NCBI RefSeq assembly: GCF_001423185.1
Contig: NZ_LMOB01000003.1
Coordinates: 1-64,000 of the forward strand
Origin: Plantibacter sp. Leaf314
GTDB taxonomy: Bacteria; Actinomycetota; Actinomycetes; Actinomycetales; Microbacteriaceae
DNA length: 64,000 nt
Direction of reading: 5' to 3'
Position numbers and translations under genes: made by a program
Shown: positions 35,699 through 43,976 of the stretch, piece after piece
Position numbering within the stretch: the stretch's first letter is position 1
How the letters are laid out: every line of letters begins with the position of its first letter
Notes under the pieces: model-generated
Told to the model about the DNA's origin: nothing
Databases searched by the model: none
What the model saw: only the letters and a program-made list of their open reading frames with translations

Positions 35699-35841
35699 TT
35701 GAGTTGCCCGGAAGTGTTCTCAATCCGCGCAATTTTTCGACAGATCCAGGCGACTCAAGATGCGTGGGCCCCGCCGCCTGTCCTGAGTCGCCCGAAACTG
35801 TTCCGATCTCGCCCGATTCGCAACACATTCAGGCAACTCAG
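35699..35841. repeat. two tandem ~60-bp units with inverted-repeat ends
   Basis: Unit 1 (35699-35758) and unit 2 (35783-35841) are clearly related along their whole length. Each unit ends in an inverted repeat: TTGAGTTGCC / GGCGACTCAA and CTGAGTCGCC / GGCAACTCAG. The internal parts share TGTTC and CAGG landmarks. They fill the divergent gap between the AlkD-like gene and a methyltransferase. They could be a non-autonomous mobile element pair, a double operator or structured RNA. Confidence 0.7.
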
Positions 35842-35917
35842 CGGGGTTGGACGCCGCGGCACTCGGCACTTCCGACGCCATCAACGAGGTCGGGTCGACA
35901 CCCAACCGGCCCAGTGT

Positions 35918-35923
35918 CAGACT
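35918..35923 (+). promoter_or_regulatory. -10 box of a leaderless promoter
   Basis: CAGACT ends 6 nt before the GTG at 35930. Confidence 0.4.
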
Positions 35924-35929
35924 CGGAAC

Positions 35930-36754
35930 GTGACGATCGGCGACCGACAACAGCACTCCCCGCAGCTCAGCGGCGGGCTCCACGGAGCTGATCACGACCT
36001 CCTCGAACGCCTCAACGCGGCACATGCCGAAGCCCAGATGGTCGGATGGGACTTCTCGCGGTTGGACGACGCGCTGATCTCTGACAGTCCATGGTGGGAC
36101 TTCGAAACCGACTGCCTGCACGCGCTGCGTGACTCACGCATCGGAGCCGTGGATCTGGGAACAGGCGGCGGAGAGCGGTTGTCCGCGCTCCTGGAGTCGC
36201 TCTCCCGGGAGTCAGCACGCCCGCCCCTGGTCGTCGCTACTGAAGGATGGCAGCCCAACGTCCCGGTCGCGCGAGCGCGACTCGCGCCCCAGCGTGTAGC
36301 GGTCCTGCAGTACGACTCGGATGCCGGCGACGTCCTCGACCTCGCCGACCAGAGCCAGGACCTGGTGATGTCTCGGCACGAGTCCTACGACGCGGCCGAG
36401 GTCGCCCGCGTCTTGGCCCCCGGCGGCAGGTTCCTGACCCAACAGGTTGACGGCTTCGACGCGCCCCAGATCCATGAATGGTTCGGGAGTGAGTACGCCC
36501 ACCCCGATGTCACCGTCGATGCCCACGCGGAGGCCCTGCGGGAGGTGGGGATGCGGATCGACCAGGTCGACCACTGGGAGGGATCGATGCAGTTCAAGGA
36601 TGCTGTCGCTCTCGTCACCTACATCGGCCTCGTCCCGTGGGACGCTCCTGACTTCACCGTGGAAGCGCATGCTCAGCGACTCTCCGAGTTGAACGCCGCA
36701 GCCCCCATCACCGTGACGCAGCGCCGGTTCCGGGTCTACGCCACCAAGGAGTAG
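35930..36754 (+). CDS. class I SAM-dependent methyltransferase
   Basis: This 274-aa protein has motif I AVDLGTGGGERLSAL near residue 68, an acidic residue at the end of strand 2 (VVATEGW) and motif IV/post-IV QDLVMSRHESYD followed by VLAPGGRFLTQQV. Such proteins methylate small molecules or nucleic acids, and no substrate is suggested by the context. The start is GTG 35930, probably leaderless. It is the last ordinary gene before the accessory island. Confidence 0.8.
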   Translation: MTIGDRQQHSPQLSGGLHGADHDLLERLNAAHAEAQMVGWDFSRLDDALISDSPWWDFETDCLHALRDSRIGAVDLGTGGGERLSALLESLSRESARPPLVVATEGWQPNVPVARARLAPQRVAVLQYDSDAGDVLDLADQSQDLVMSRHESYDAAEVARVLAPGGRFLTQQVDGFDAPQIHEWFGSEYAHPDVTVDAHAEALREVGMRIDQVDHWEGSMQFKDAVALVTYIGLVPWDAPDFTVEAHAQRLSELNAAAPITVTQRRFRVYATKE

Positions 36755-36793
36755 CGGCCGACCGACGTTCTGCCTCCGTTCACCCGGTCGCGA

Positions 36794-36799
36794 TAGCCT
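36794..36799 (+). promoter_or_regulatory. -10 box of a leaderless promoter (gene A, copy 1)
   Basis: TAGCCT ends 7 nt before the ATG at 36807. Confidence 0.4.
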
Positions 36800-36806
36800 G
36801 GCGCGC

Positions 36807-37308
36807 ATGACTGCATCGCTGACTGCCCTGGCCGAAGAACTCACGCGTCGGGGCCTCGTCGCCTCGCCCGAGGTGGAGGACACGTTCGTCTACGGGCTCG
36901 CCCGTGCTCAACGTCGACCCCGAGCCCGAGGAGCAGGAGGTCGAGCCGGAGCCGGCGGCGCTCGCCGACTTGGCCCAGCGGGTGTTGTCCATCCCGGCGG
37001 CGGAGTGGAAGGTGCTGCTCGACCGCGTGGTGTCGGAGATCGAAGAGTCCGACGAGCTGGACGAGGTCGTCGAGACCGCCGAGCTCCGCGAAGACCTCGT
37101 GCTGCGCTCCGTGATCGTCTTCATCGACGCCGTGCTGCTGTCGTTCGACGCGCCGAAGCAGTTCCCCGACAGCTCGGTGCTCGTGCAGCTCGACGCCGAT
37201 CTCGCGTTCGAGGCCGTCGAGGTCGAGGCTGACGATGACGACGAAGAGGGTGGCGAGACGATCGAGTTCTCCACCGTCGAGGAGCTGGTCCGCCGCCTCT
37301 CGATGTGA
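36807..37308 (+). pseudogene. gene A copy 1: acidic protein, broken by a 14-nt deletion
   Basis: Copy 2 of this gene (44666) encodes an intact 156-aa acidic protein. Here the first 33 codons are the same, ending VYGLAR. Then 14 nt (CGACGCCGAGGTCA in copy 2) are missing and the reading frame shifts. The rest of the protein continues in the other frame from a GTG at 36904 that could re-initiate (134 codons). The tail differs from copy 2 by an insertion encoding DDDDEEGGETIEFSTVEEL. No function is recognised; the protein is strongly Glu/Asp-rich. A sequencing error is possible but would need to be 14 nt long. Confidence 0.8.
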
Positions 37309-37342
37309 GGCGGACGCCGGTCTCGCGGATCCCGTGTCTCCT

Positions 37343-37366
37343 CCGGTCCTGGAGGTTGTCAAAGGA
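37343..37366 (+). repeat. dispersed repeat, decayed copy
   Basis: CCGGTCCTGGAGG followed by TTGTCAAAGGA, several differences from the consensus. It occupies the same place (between genes A and B) as the intact copy at 45214. Confidence 0.5.
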
Positions 37367-37594
37367 CTGACACGTGTACTTTGGAAAGCCATTCGACGAG
37401 TCGTACTCGGCCTGACCACTCTTCTCGTAGCAGCGTCGCTCCTGCCATGCGCGTACTCGGCCGGAGGGTGTTAGCAAACTAATCCAATGAACCACGGGGT
37501 CTTCGGGCTCGACTTCCCGGGACTGGGGGTAGCTGCTCTGATGCTCGTTCTCTTACCAGCAAGGATCGCGGTGGTGCTAGTCGGGTGTCACCGC
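37361..37594 (+). pseudogene. gene B copy 1: small membrane protein relic
   Basis: Translated in one frame, this stretch aligns without gaps to the first 70 or so residues of the intact protein at 45243. Shared blocks are LTRV..VLGLT, GGC, PM and LD-PGL (about 22 of 54 identities by hand). The arginine after GGC is replaced by a TAG stop (37472), and no plausible start codon precedes it. It is therefore a decayed paralogue. The frame stays open afterwards but the resemblance ends near 37594, and the remainder to 37697 holds nothing I recognise. Confidence 0.6.
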
Positions 37595-37697
37595 TGTATC
37601 AGCCCGTTGGGGAGACCTGGTACCGCACGCGCGATTTCGGTCGCGCACCAGGTCGCCACCAAATCTCCCGAGCCGACGACAACGGCGTCTGGCGGCG

Positions 37698-40364
37698 TTA
37701 TACCTCACCGCGAGGAACTGTTTCAGGAGTCTCAGGCTCATCTCCCTGGGTCCTTATCTGTTCCTCGAGGCGAGCTTGCTCTGCCGCTCTCGCCTGAGGA
37801 GAGTGGGGGTTCAGTACGAATAGAGGATTGGCTTCGGGAACCGGCGCTTGATACGCGAGCGCATTTCGGCCGATCAGGTTGCTGCTCGTCAGGTGCCGCT
37901 TCACCGCCTCGACGCTGGTCCAGTCGCTCCCCACAGCAATCGCGCGCGCGAACGCAAGCACACGCTCTCTGATTGAGTCGATCACCGCCTGCTCCAGGAC
38001 AACGGTGTTGGGCGCGGGTGTACCCAGCGGATCATAGAACCGCGACGGATGAACTAGGACGGAGACCGCAGTGCAGTCGTGACCATAATTCTGACGATGC
38101 CAATTGACGTGACCTGAAGCCTGATCTAGTTCTGACTTTATGATCCTGGCATCACTGCGATGTACGCCGGTCTTCAGTTCGATGAGTATCTGGGTCGCTT
38201 CGGAGACCGACCAGAGAACATCCGGTCCCGTGTTGTAACGCTTGTCAGGTCTGTCCGCTTCGAATCCGAGGTGGTAGCCCAAGTCTTCGAAAGCCTGCTC
38301 TGCTGCCTCGACAGCTGCCTGATCACGATCGTAGACGATCGCGTTCAGTATCGTTGTGAAGCCGAGGAGGAGCTCTACGCCGGTGGCATACCTTTCAGTG
38401 AGAAACTCACTTGCGGCATTCGCCTGAGCTGAGCTCGGTCGGATGACCCGAACCGGGACTGCCGTCAGAGGCATCATCACGTTGATGTTCGCCAGCCGCG
38501 CTTCCTGCAAAATGGTCTGGGCACGATCGGGATCGTAGCGATGCGCGTACGATGCCGCTTCCTCCTGATACCACGCCCGTTCATACGGCTTCAGGCCCCG
38601 GAGACCATCGGAAAGTATCTGCTCTGCATCGTGGGGACGGCCGGCTCGAGCAAGGTCGAATCCTCTTCTACGAGCGACCGCAACCTCGGTTACACGACCG
38701 GCGCGGTCGTACTCGACTCCCGCCGTCGCGGCTCGGCTCAGGCGTCGCCACTCCGAGTCGCGGCTCAGGAACAGGATCAGCGCGTCACGGACCGCTGAGA
38801 GCCCCTCGCCCTGGATTTGACCCGCGAGTTCGAGGCTGAGATCGATCTGAGCGCGTGTTGCCGGCGAATAGTGCTGGCGTGCTGCGGGTGAGCGCAGAGA
38901 GAGCGCCAGAGTGCTCCCAAGCAACAACACTGCTGAATAGTCCTCAGCGTCTCGAATTCCTCTGCCCATGCCCTGTTCGATTCGCTGCGTTTGACGTGCC
39001 GCGAACGTGTCTGTACCGGCAAGAGCGGCTGCCGCTCGCGCATCGCCGGGGCTCAACGGAAACGGCACCCCGTCGATGACCAGAAGCCTGCACGCATCGT
39101 CAGGCAAGTCCACCCCGTCATACTTATTCACGAGGACCACAACACCGAGCCATTCGCCAGATTTGAGGCGATGAATTGCGGCGTCGAGATCGCGGACTCT
39201 GTAAGTGTGATCGGCGTATGGGGCCCATTCGGTCGCGCGCGCATTAGATGGCACTAGGACGATCACGTTGATGCGCTTCGGCTCATCCTCTTGCCCGTCA
39301 GCAGCCCACTGTCCCCTCGAGAACTCCTTCACCATCTCGCGAACGGCGTCTTCCCCCAGGGACGGGTTAAGTGCCAGTGGGGCGAGGATAAGCCGATCGC
39401 CAAGATCCGCCGCGCGGTCCGGTGTCACTGGGGTCATCACGTCATCGGGGTCTGCGCCGAGATCAGTGACCAAGACTCCATCGTCTGAGAGCGTCGCGGT
39501 CAGGTACACACGGCGGGCGGCATTGCTGAAGGACGGGATCATCTCGATCGGCGAGCAAGGCGGCGAGATTTCGATCGATTGGCTAGTGATAGTCATGGCG
39601 CATAGATCCAACAGGGGAGACACGAGCGGCCACGAAAAGTAGATCCACTTCTGCTCATGGTCACGGCCGAGCGGATCGAGCAACTCCCTCACGCTGTCTT
39701 GCTGCGCTGACCATGCCCAAAAGGGCACTCGCAACGGAGGCCCGCCGAAACCGTTGTCGATTGCGTGCCAAGCTGACGGGCTCTGATCTTTCAGAGATTC
39801 CCCGAATAGATCCAGGAGGTCGCGATAAGCGTCCTCAGTTCGCGGAACGGTGACCCTGAACTGCTGCTCCGCGATCGCGAGAGCTGAGTGAGCATCGTCG
39901 AGAATAACCAATCCAAGCGGGAACGATGCATGGGCTCCTCCCGCGACACCGAAGACGCTTCGTCCGTTGACAAGCTTCTGCAGGGTGGTGACCAGAATCG
40001 CTTTGCTGGCCCGGAAGTCCTCGTTATAGAAATCGTCGACCGCAGGGATGCCCAACTCATCCGCCGCCTTGAGTACCTGCGACGCCAAATACGTATCGGG
40101 AGCCAGGTAAATCGCAGGGCCGATCCCCTCGTTGAGACTGGACTGTGCGATCAGCAGTCCAACTACCGTCTTGCCGCCGCCGGTGTTCTGCTTAATCACA
40201 ACGTCACGCTGGGCCCGCTTCTCGCTGTGCCAGACTTTCAGCACCTCGCCCTGTTCGAGACGGAGCCGCGGCCACGGCTTGTTCGGTAGCGCGTCGAAGA
40301 TGTCCCTGGGGTTCGTGACAGGCTCCCCGGAACGGATATTTAAGCTCTTCAGATTGATTGGCAT
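37698..40364 (-). CDS. DEAD/DEAH-type helicase with C-terminal nuclease-like domain
   Basis: This 888-aa protein has a superfamily 2 helicase core: Walker A NTGGGKT (residues 60-66), Walker B DDAH (156-159), motif III LTATL (288-292), NKYDGVDLP (413-421) and motif VI QRIEQGMGRGIR (460-471). The C-terminal third contains GPDVLW (714-719) and IELKTG (729-734), a spacing that suits a PD-(D/E)xK nuclease. It is a single-gene, lower-GC insertion between gene B and gene C of the first A-B-C set. Helicase-nuclease fusions of this size are usually anti-phage or restriction-like; that role is inference. GGGGGT precedes the ATG. Confidence 0.75.
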   Translation of the reverse strand: MPINLKSLNIRSGEPVTNPRDIFDALPNKPWPRLRLEQGEVLKVWHSEKRAQRDVVIKQNTGGGKTVVGLLIAQSSLNEGIGPAIYLAPDTYLASQVLKAADELGIPAVDDFYNEDFRASKAILVTTLQKLVNGRSVFGVAGGAHASFPLGLVILDDAHSALAIAEQQFRVTVPRTEDAYRDLLDLFGESLKDQSPSAWHAIDNGFGGPPLRVPFWAWSAQQDSVRELLDPLGRDHEQKWIYFSWPLVSPLLDLCAMTITSQSIEISPPCSPIEMIPSFSNAARRVYLTATLSDDGVLVTDLGADPDDVMTPVTPDRAADLGDRLILAPLALNPSLGEDAVREMVKEFSRGQWAADGQEDEPKRINVIVLVPSNARATEWAPYADHTYRVRDLDAAIHRLKSGEWLGVVVLVNKYDGVDLPDDACRLLVIDGVPFPLSPGDARAAAALAGTDTFAARQTQRIEQGMGRGIRDAEDYSAVLLLGSTLALSLRSPAARQHYSPATRAQIDLSLELAGQIQGEGLSAVRDALILFLSRDSEWRRLSRAATAGVEYDRAGRVTEVAVARRRGFDLARAGRPHDAEQILSDGLRGLKPYERAWYQEEAASYAHRYDPDRAQTILQEARLANINVMMPLTAVPVRVIRPSSAQANAASEFLTERYATGVELLLGFTTILNAIVYDRDQAAVEAAEQAFEDLGYHLGFEADRPDKRYNTGPDVLWSVSEATQILIELKTGVHRSDARIIKSELDQASGHVNWHRQNYGHDCTAVSVLVHPSRFYDPLGTPAPNTVVLEQAVIDSIRERVLAFARAIAVGSDWTSVEAVKRHLTSSNLIGRNALAYQAPVPEANPLFVLNPHSPQARAAEQARLEEQIRTQGDEPETPETVPRGEV

Positions 40365-41186
40365 GAGTACCCCCGATTTCGCGCCAGCTTCTCGAACGAA
40401 GCATATCGAGCACGGCGAGAGCCTGCGCGCATGAACTACTCGATCGGCGTTGATGGGTGACCCGGCTCGATCCGTTTGGGGGCATTGTTTGATTCATTTG
40501 ATAGAATCAGAGCATTCGCAGTATCTTTGCGACTGCGCCCGTGAGCACGAGTACGGAGTTTGGAAGGCCACTGCCTCAGACAGTCACTTGTCTCTATCGG
40601 CGCGTGTGACCAGGGTGCGAAGTCCCGCATTGGAATTTGGGGCGTAGACGCGGTCGAGTCCGTTGGGTGGCTGTCAGAGTGGTCGCACCGATGATGCCCA
40701 GTCAGGCCACAGCGAATCCGAGCGGCATGCCGTCCGCCGCGGCCGGCGCCTATCTTCGCGAGCACGAGACATCTGATTCGAAGTGGTCCAGGATGCTCCA
40801 GATCGCGCGCCCGGACTCTCGGGCTTGAGATGCTTGTACGAACGCCTAAGCGGCGTCACGCACGTTGGAAGCCGCTTCGGAACTGCGTTTACGACACCAC
40901 CGAGTGGGAGCTTGGGGCCGCTCGGGTCGGCGACGGTCGCGATCCCGGCACAAGCGGCCGCACCTAGCGCTGTGATACCCAGGCCTTCGCTGATGGTGCG
41001 CAGCGCGTTCGACGCCGGTGAACCGATTGTTGCCCTTGCCAGCTGCGTAGTGCTCTGGCCCAGTTCTGCCTTGACGATCGCTGCTGCTGCTGCTGCTTCG
41101 GGAGCGGCGTGCTCGGTATCCGTCGTGCACTGGTGCAATTGATGGACATACGGTAGCGATCTCGAGCGGCACGTTCTGATGGCCCA
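40365..41186. other. intergenic stretch without a convincing gene
   Basis: This is about 820 nt between the helicase-nuclease start and gene C. It has lower GC near 40480-40560, which probably carries the helicase promoter. Short open frames on both strands (for example minus 41138-40674, alanine-rich, built over a run of five GCT triplets at 41082-41096) have no recognisable features. I see no RNA gene or mobile element. Confidence 0.5.
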
Positions 41187-41207
41187 GGGCAGGCTTGCCG
41201 TCTGCCC
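41187..41207 (-). terminator. hairpin after gene C copy 1
   Basis: GGGCA-GGC-TT-GCC-GTCTGCCC forms a stacked stem-loop 7 nt past the stop codon of the leftward membrane protein gene. Confidence 0.5.
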
Positions 41208-41213
41208 GACGAC

Positions 41214-41873
41214 CTACTTGTTCTCCGTCAGCCCATCCACACCAGACGCGGAGCACGACACCGAGGCGTACGCGCCCGTCGAGGTCTGCTCGGCGACCAC
41301 ATCGCCGTCGACGGTGATCTTGCAGCTGACGGAGCCGGTGTCCTCGGCGCCGTTGGTCGCGATGAGGGAGAACGCGGTGAAGTCGGTGTCGCTTCCCGCT
41401 GTGACGGTGAGTTCCTTGATGAAGGGAAGAGCCTGGCCCGTCGCCTGCTCGGTCCCGTTGGTACCGGCCGTGTAGGTGGAGTAGACGATGGAGGCGTCAG
41501 TGGCGGTGCCGTTGACCTCGTAGACGACGGACACTTCCTTGATGGCGGCCGCGGAGGACTCTGCTTTCGTGGTCTTCACGGCGTCGCTGACGAGTCCGGC
41601 GAACCCGGCCGTGTAGGTGATCGCGAGGATGATGCTCAGGACGATCGCGATGGCCGAGACGATCGTGCTGCCGAGCACGAGGCCGACGAGCCCCACGAAC
41701 CCGGCGATGTAGTTGAGGATCGGGATGAACGCACCGACGAGCGCGAACCCACCGACGATGAGAGCGGCGATGCCAAGTCCGTTGCCGCGCTTGCCGGTTT
41801 TGACGGGAGCCGGGCCTGGCACGGGGAGCGGGTAGGGCTGGTTCTGGGCGGGCGGCTGGTTCGAAGACGACAT
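41214..41873 (-). CDS. gene C copy 1: MmpS-like membrane protein with DUF4190-type N-terminus
   Basis: This 219-aa protein has a proline-rich cytoplasmic start, two close hydrophobic segments (GLGIAALIVGGFALVGAFIP and a second at residues 60-95), and a C-terminal extracytoplasmic beta-rich domain. That domain contains VVYEVNGTATDASIVYST and ends with paired cysteines in VSCKI and VSCSAS. The C-terminal pattern resembles MmpS-type accessory proteins; the N-terminal pair of helices resembles DUF4190. Function is unknown. A frameshifted second copy lies at 48119-48758. Both are followed upstream by 50 nt of shared sequence. Confidence 0.7.
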   Translation of the reverse strand: MSSSNQPPAQNQPYPLPVPGPAPVKTGKRGNGLGIAALIVGGFALVGAFIPILNYIAGFVGLVGLVLGSTIVSAIAIVLSIILAITYTAGFAGLVSDAVKTTKAESSAAAIKEVSVVYEVNGTATDASIVYSTYTAGTNGTEQATGQALPFIKELTVTAGSDTDFTAFSLIATNGAEDTGSVSCKITVDGDVVAEQTSTGAYASVSCSASGVDGLTENK

Positions 41874-41968
41874 GCGCGTGGGACCTCTCTGCGGCGTGGG
41901 TTCCACCGTACCGAGGTCGACGCCGCGGATCACTGCCGTCTTCGGTTCGCGGTCCATGCCGACAGCGA

Positions 41969-41996
41969 AGGGGCGGGGCATGTCCGCCCCGCCCCT
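41969..41996 (-). terminator. GC-rich terminator hairpin
   Basis: AGGGGCGGGGC pairs with GCCCCGCCCCT (11 bp, 6-nt loop) 20 nt past the stop of the SnoaL-like gene. Confidence 0.6.
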
Positions 41997-42016
41997 CGGC
42001 TGACCAGCGCTCGTCG

Positions 42017-42439
42017 CTACCGGCTCGCGTCGTCGACGAGTGCCGTGTCGACGAACTGCTCGAAGCGCACGATGAGCCCGCCGCGGACGACGAAGTGGTG
42101 GGCCACCCGGGCGTTCAGCTCCTTGCCCGTGCCGCGGTGCGTCGCCGTGTATCGGGCGAGCACCACGACGTTCTCGCCGTCGACCACGTAGGTGTCGTCG
42201 TGCGCGGTCCAGTCGGCCCAGTCTGCGCCGAGTCGTTCCATCACGTTGCTGGTGACGCCCTCCGGCGTCCGGTACGTGCCGGCGAGCGGGAAGCCGGCCA
42301 TCTCGGTCCACTCGACGTCTGGCGCGAGGGTCGCGCGCAGTGCGTCGAGGTCTCCGGCGGCGGAGGCGAGGTATTGCCTCCGCACGACGTCGCGTGGTGC
42401 CGAGGACGGCTCGGTCTTGGTGGTGTCGTTCAGCCCCAT
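42017..42439 (-). CDS. SnoaL/NTF2-like protein
   Basis: This 140-aa protein is of the nuclear transport factor 2-like fold. An N-terminal helix-rich part (VVRRQYLASAAGDLDALRATLAP) leads into the sheet segments VVDGENVVVLARYTAT and LIVRFEQFVDTAL. The family includes small isomerases, cyclases and simple binding proteins. It overlaps the metallo-hydrolase gene upstream by 10 nt, so the two are translated together. Confidence 0.82.
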   Translation of the reverse strand: MGLNDTTKTEPSSAPRDVVRRQYLASAAGDLDALRATLAPDVEWTEMAGFPLAGTYRTPEGVTSNVMERLGADWADWTAHDDTYVVDGENVVVLARYTATHRGTGKELNARVAHHFVVRGGLIVRFEQFVDTALVDDASR

Positions 42440-43236
42440 GTCATCTCACCCTTCGCGACCTTCGGGCCGATCTGAGCGGCGATGAGCATGCCCGAGGACG
42501 GGTACTGCTCGACGAGCGCCTGCGTCGCGGCAGCGCCATCGGCGGACGCCGCAACGATCGTCTCGAACGCCTGCAGGTACGAGCGCGTGTAGTCGATGGC
42601 GGTCGCGTCGTTCGCCGTGTCGGGGAGGCGGTGGCCGGCGATCACGAGCTGCGGGTCGAGGGCCTGCATCTCGTCGAGGAGGTCGATCCAGGCGGCGCGG
42701 AGTTCCGGCGTCGCCGTGTCTGCGGTCCACACGTGCTCCTGCTGGAAGAGGAGGACGCCGCCGAGGATGGCGCGGTGCTCGGCGTTCCAGAGGTACTGGC
42801 GGTCCGGGAGGGCGGCTGAGGCGCCCCTGAGCTCGAGGCGCTGGCCGTCGACGATGAGTGCGTCGCCGCTGAGCGGGGTGAGGGGGACGAGTCGGGTGGG
42901 CAGGTTCGCGCCGAGGGAGGCCCAGGCGGTCAGCTTGCCGTCGAACGACGCGTTGATGTGCTCGATGACGATGGGGGTGGCGACGAGCGCTGCGTCGGGG
43001 AAGGCATCCGCGACGACCTCGAGGCCGAAGGAGAAGTCGGGGTCGGCGTGGCTGACGAACACCGTGGTGAGCGTCTTGCCGGAGTCGAGGATGGATGCGA
43101 CGAGGCGGTGGCCGTCGGCGCGGGTGAAGCCGGCGTCGACGAGGAGGGCTTCGGTTTCGCCGGTCACGAGGACGGCGGACTTATTCTTCGAACCTGCGGG
43201 GAAGTCGAGGTCGAAGACGTCGAAGTTGAGCGTCAT
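42430..43236 (-). CDS. MBL-fold metallo-hydrolase
   Basis: This 268-aa protein has the metallo-beta-lactamase fold order: LLVDAGFTRADG, then FVSHADPDFSFGLE in place of the canonical HxHxDH (here SHADPDFS), a late VIAGHRLPD histidine, and a conserved central GGVLLFQQEHVW. The first metal site is therefore altered (one histidine replaced), so activity or metal content may differ from the typical family. It is divergent from a MarR regulator, with the operator-like palindrome at 43317 in between. Confidence 0.78.
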   Translation of the reverse strand: MTLNFDVFDLDFPAGSKNKSAVLVTGETEALLVDAGFTRADGHRLVASILDSGKTLTTVFVSHADPDFSFGLEVVADAFPDAALVATPIVIEHINASFDGKLTAWASLGANLPTRLVPLTPLSGDALIVDGQRLELRGASAALPDRQYLWNAEHRAILGGVLLFQQEHVWTADTATPELRAAWIDLLDEMQALDPQLVIAGHRLPDTANDATAIDYTRSYLQAFETIVAASADGAAATQALVEQYPSSGMLIAAQIGPKVAKGEMTWG

Positions 43237-43316
43237 GGTGGTGGATCCTTCGGTTGGACGAGGCTCGGTGCGCCCGAGTCGATGCCGCGGTGCGGCGTAC
43301 ATGACGGTACAACAAA

Positions 43317-43332
43317 AGCTGACTCGTCAGCT
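43317..43332. promoter_or_regulatory. palindromic operator between MarR and MBL genes
   Basis: AGCTGAC-TC-GTCAGCT is a perfect 7-bp inverted repeat centred in the divergent gap. It is a good candidate site for the MarR protein at 43401. Confidence 0.6.
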
Positions 43333-43388
43333 ATTCCCGATCCTCGGACGGAGATCTCGCGGCCCGTCGGTGGCCTGTCCCCGGCGTC

Positions 43389-43394
43389 TACTGT
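43389..43394 (+). promoter_or_regulatory. -10 box of a leaderless promoter (MarR gene)
   Basis: TACTGT ends 6 nt before the GTG at 43401. Confidence 0.45.
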
Positions 43395-43400
43395 GGAGAC

Positions 43401-43895
43401 GTGACGACTGAGAACGAGTTCACTTCGGCGAAGGATGCTGCGAGTGATGCGCGCATCCTGGTGTTCGGTCGTCTGCTGGGCGCGGCGAACGGCCTCGAGT
43501 ACCTGCTGGGCAAGGAGCTCGAGGAGCAGACCGGCCTCAGCCATTCGCTTTTCGAGCTGTTGCTGATCGTCGGCCGTGCCGGTGCCGGCGGGCTGTCGGT
43601 GCGGGACATCGCGCAGGCGAAGGTCGTCACGTCCGGTGGGGCGACGCGGCTTGTGCATCGTGCCGTCGAGCAGGGGCTGGTGAGTCGCCGGGCCTCTGCC
43701 GACGATGGCCGGGTGCAGCTCATCGAGTTGACGGCGGAGGGCGAGCGGGCGGTCGTCGAGGCTGCTGGTCTGCATGCGCGGAACATCGAGCGGCTGCTGT
43801 TGTCCGTCTTGCCGGCCGAGAACCGGGCGGTCTTCGAGGAGTCGGTGAAGCTGTTGAGCAAGCACGCCTCTGGGGCACTTCCGGTGATGCCGTAG
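43401..43895 (+). CDS. MarR-family transcriptional regulator
   Basis: This 164-aa protein has a winged helix with LSVRDIAQAKVVTSGGATRLV (near residues 64-84; recognition helix SGGATRLVHRA) and the wing SRRASADDGRVQLIEL. It starts at GTG 43401, apparently leaderless. Dimeric MarR proteins respond to phenolic or oxidising compounds. It faces the MBL-SnoaL operon across a perfect palindrome and is its likely regulator. Confidence 0.88.
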   Translation: MTTENEFTSAKDAASDARILVFGRLLGAANGLEYLLGKELEEQTGLSHSLFELLLIVGRAGAGGLSVRDIAQAKVVTSGGATRLVHRAVEQGLVSRRASADDGRVQLIELTAEGERAVVEAAGLHARNIERLLLSVLPAENRAVFEESVKLLSKHASGALPVMP

Positions 43896-43964
43896 GGCGG
43901 CTCGGCTCCTGTTCGATCTGCGGGTTCGGTGCCTGCCCTCTGGCTCGTCGATCACCTGCTTAGT

Positions 43965-43970
43965 TAGGCT
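43965..43970 (+). promoter_or_regulatory. -10 box of a leaderless promoter
   Basis: TAGGCT ends 6 nt before the ATG at 43977. Confidence 0.55.
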
Positions 43971-43976
43971 CGCCGC

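Noticed and set aside
37487..37972. 161-codon plus-strand frame as an independent gene
   Set aside because: Its first 36 codons are the continuation of the gene B relic after the TAG, and the rest is antisense to the helicase-nuclease C-terminus.
40674..41142. Alanine-rich frames on both strands around five GCT triplets
   Set aside because: There is no ribosome site, no domain and no codon-position signal favouring one strand. It is kept only as a note in the gap description.
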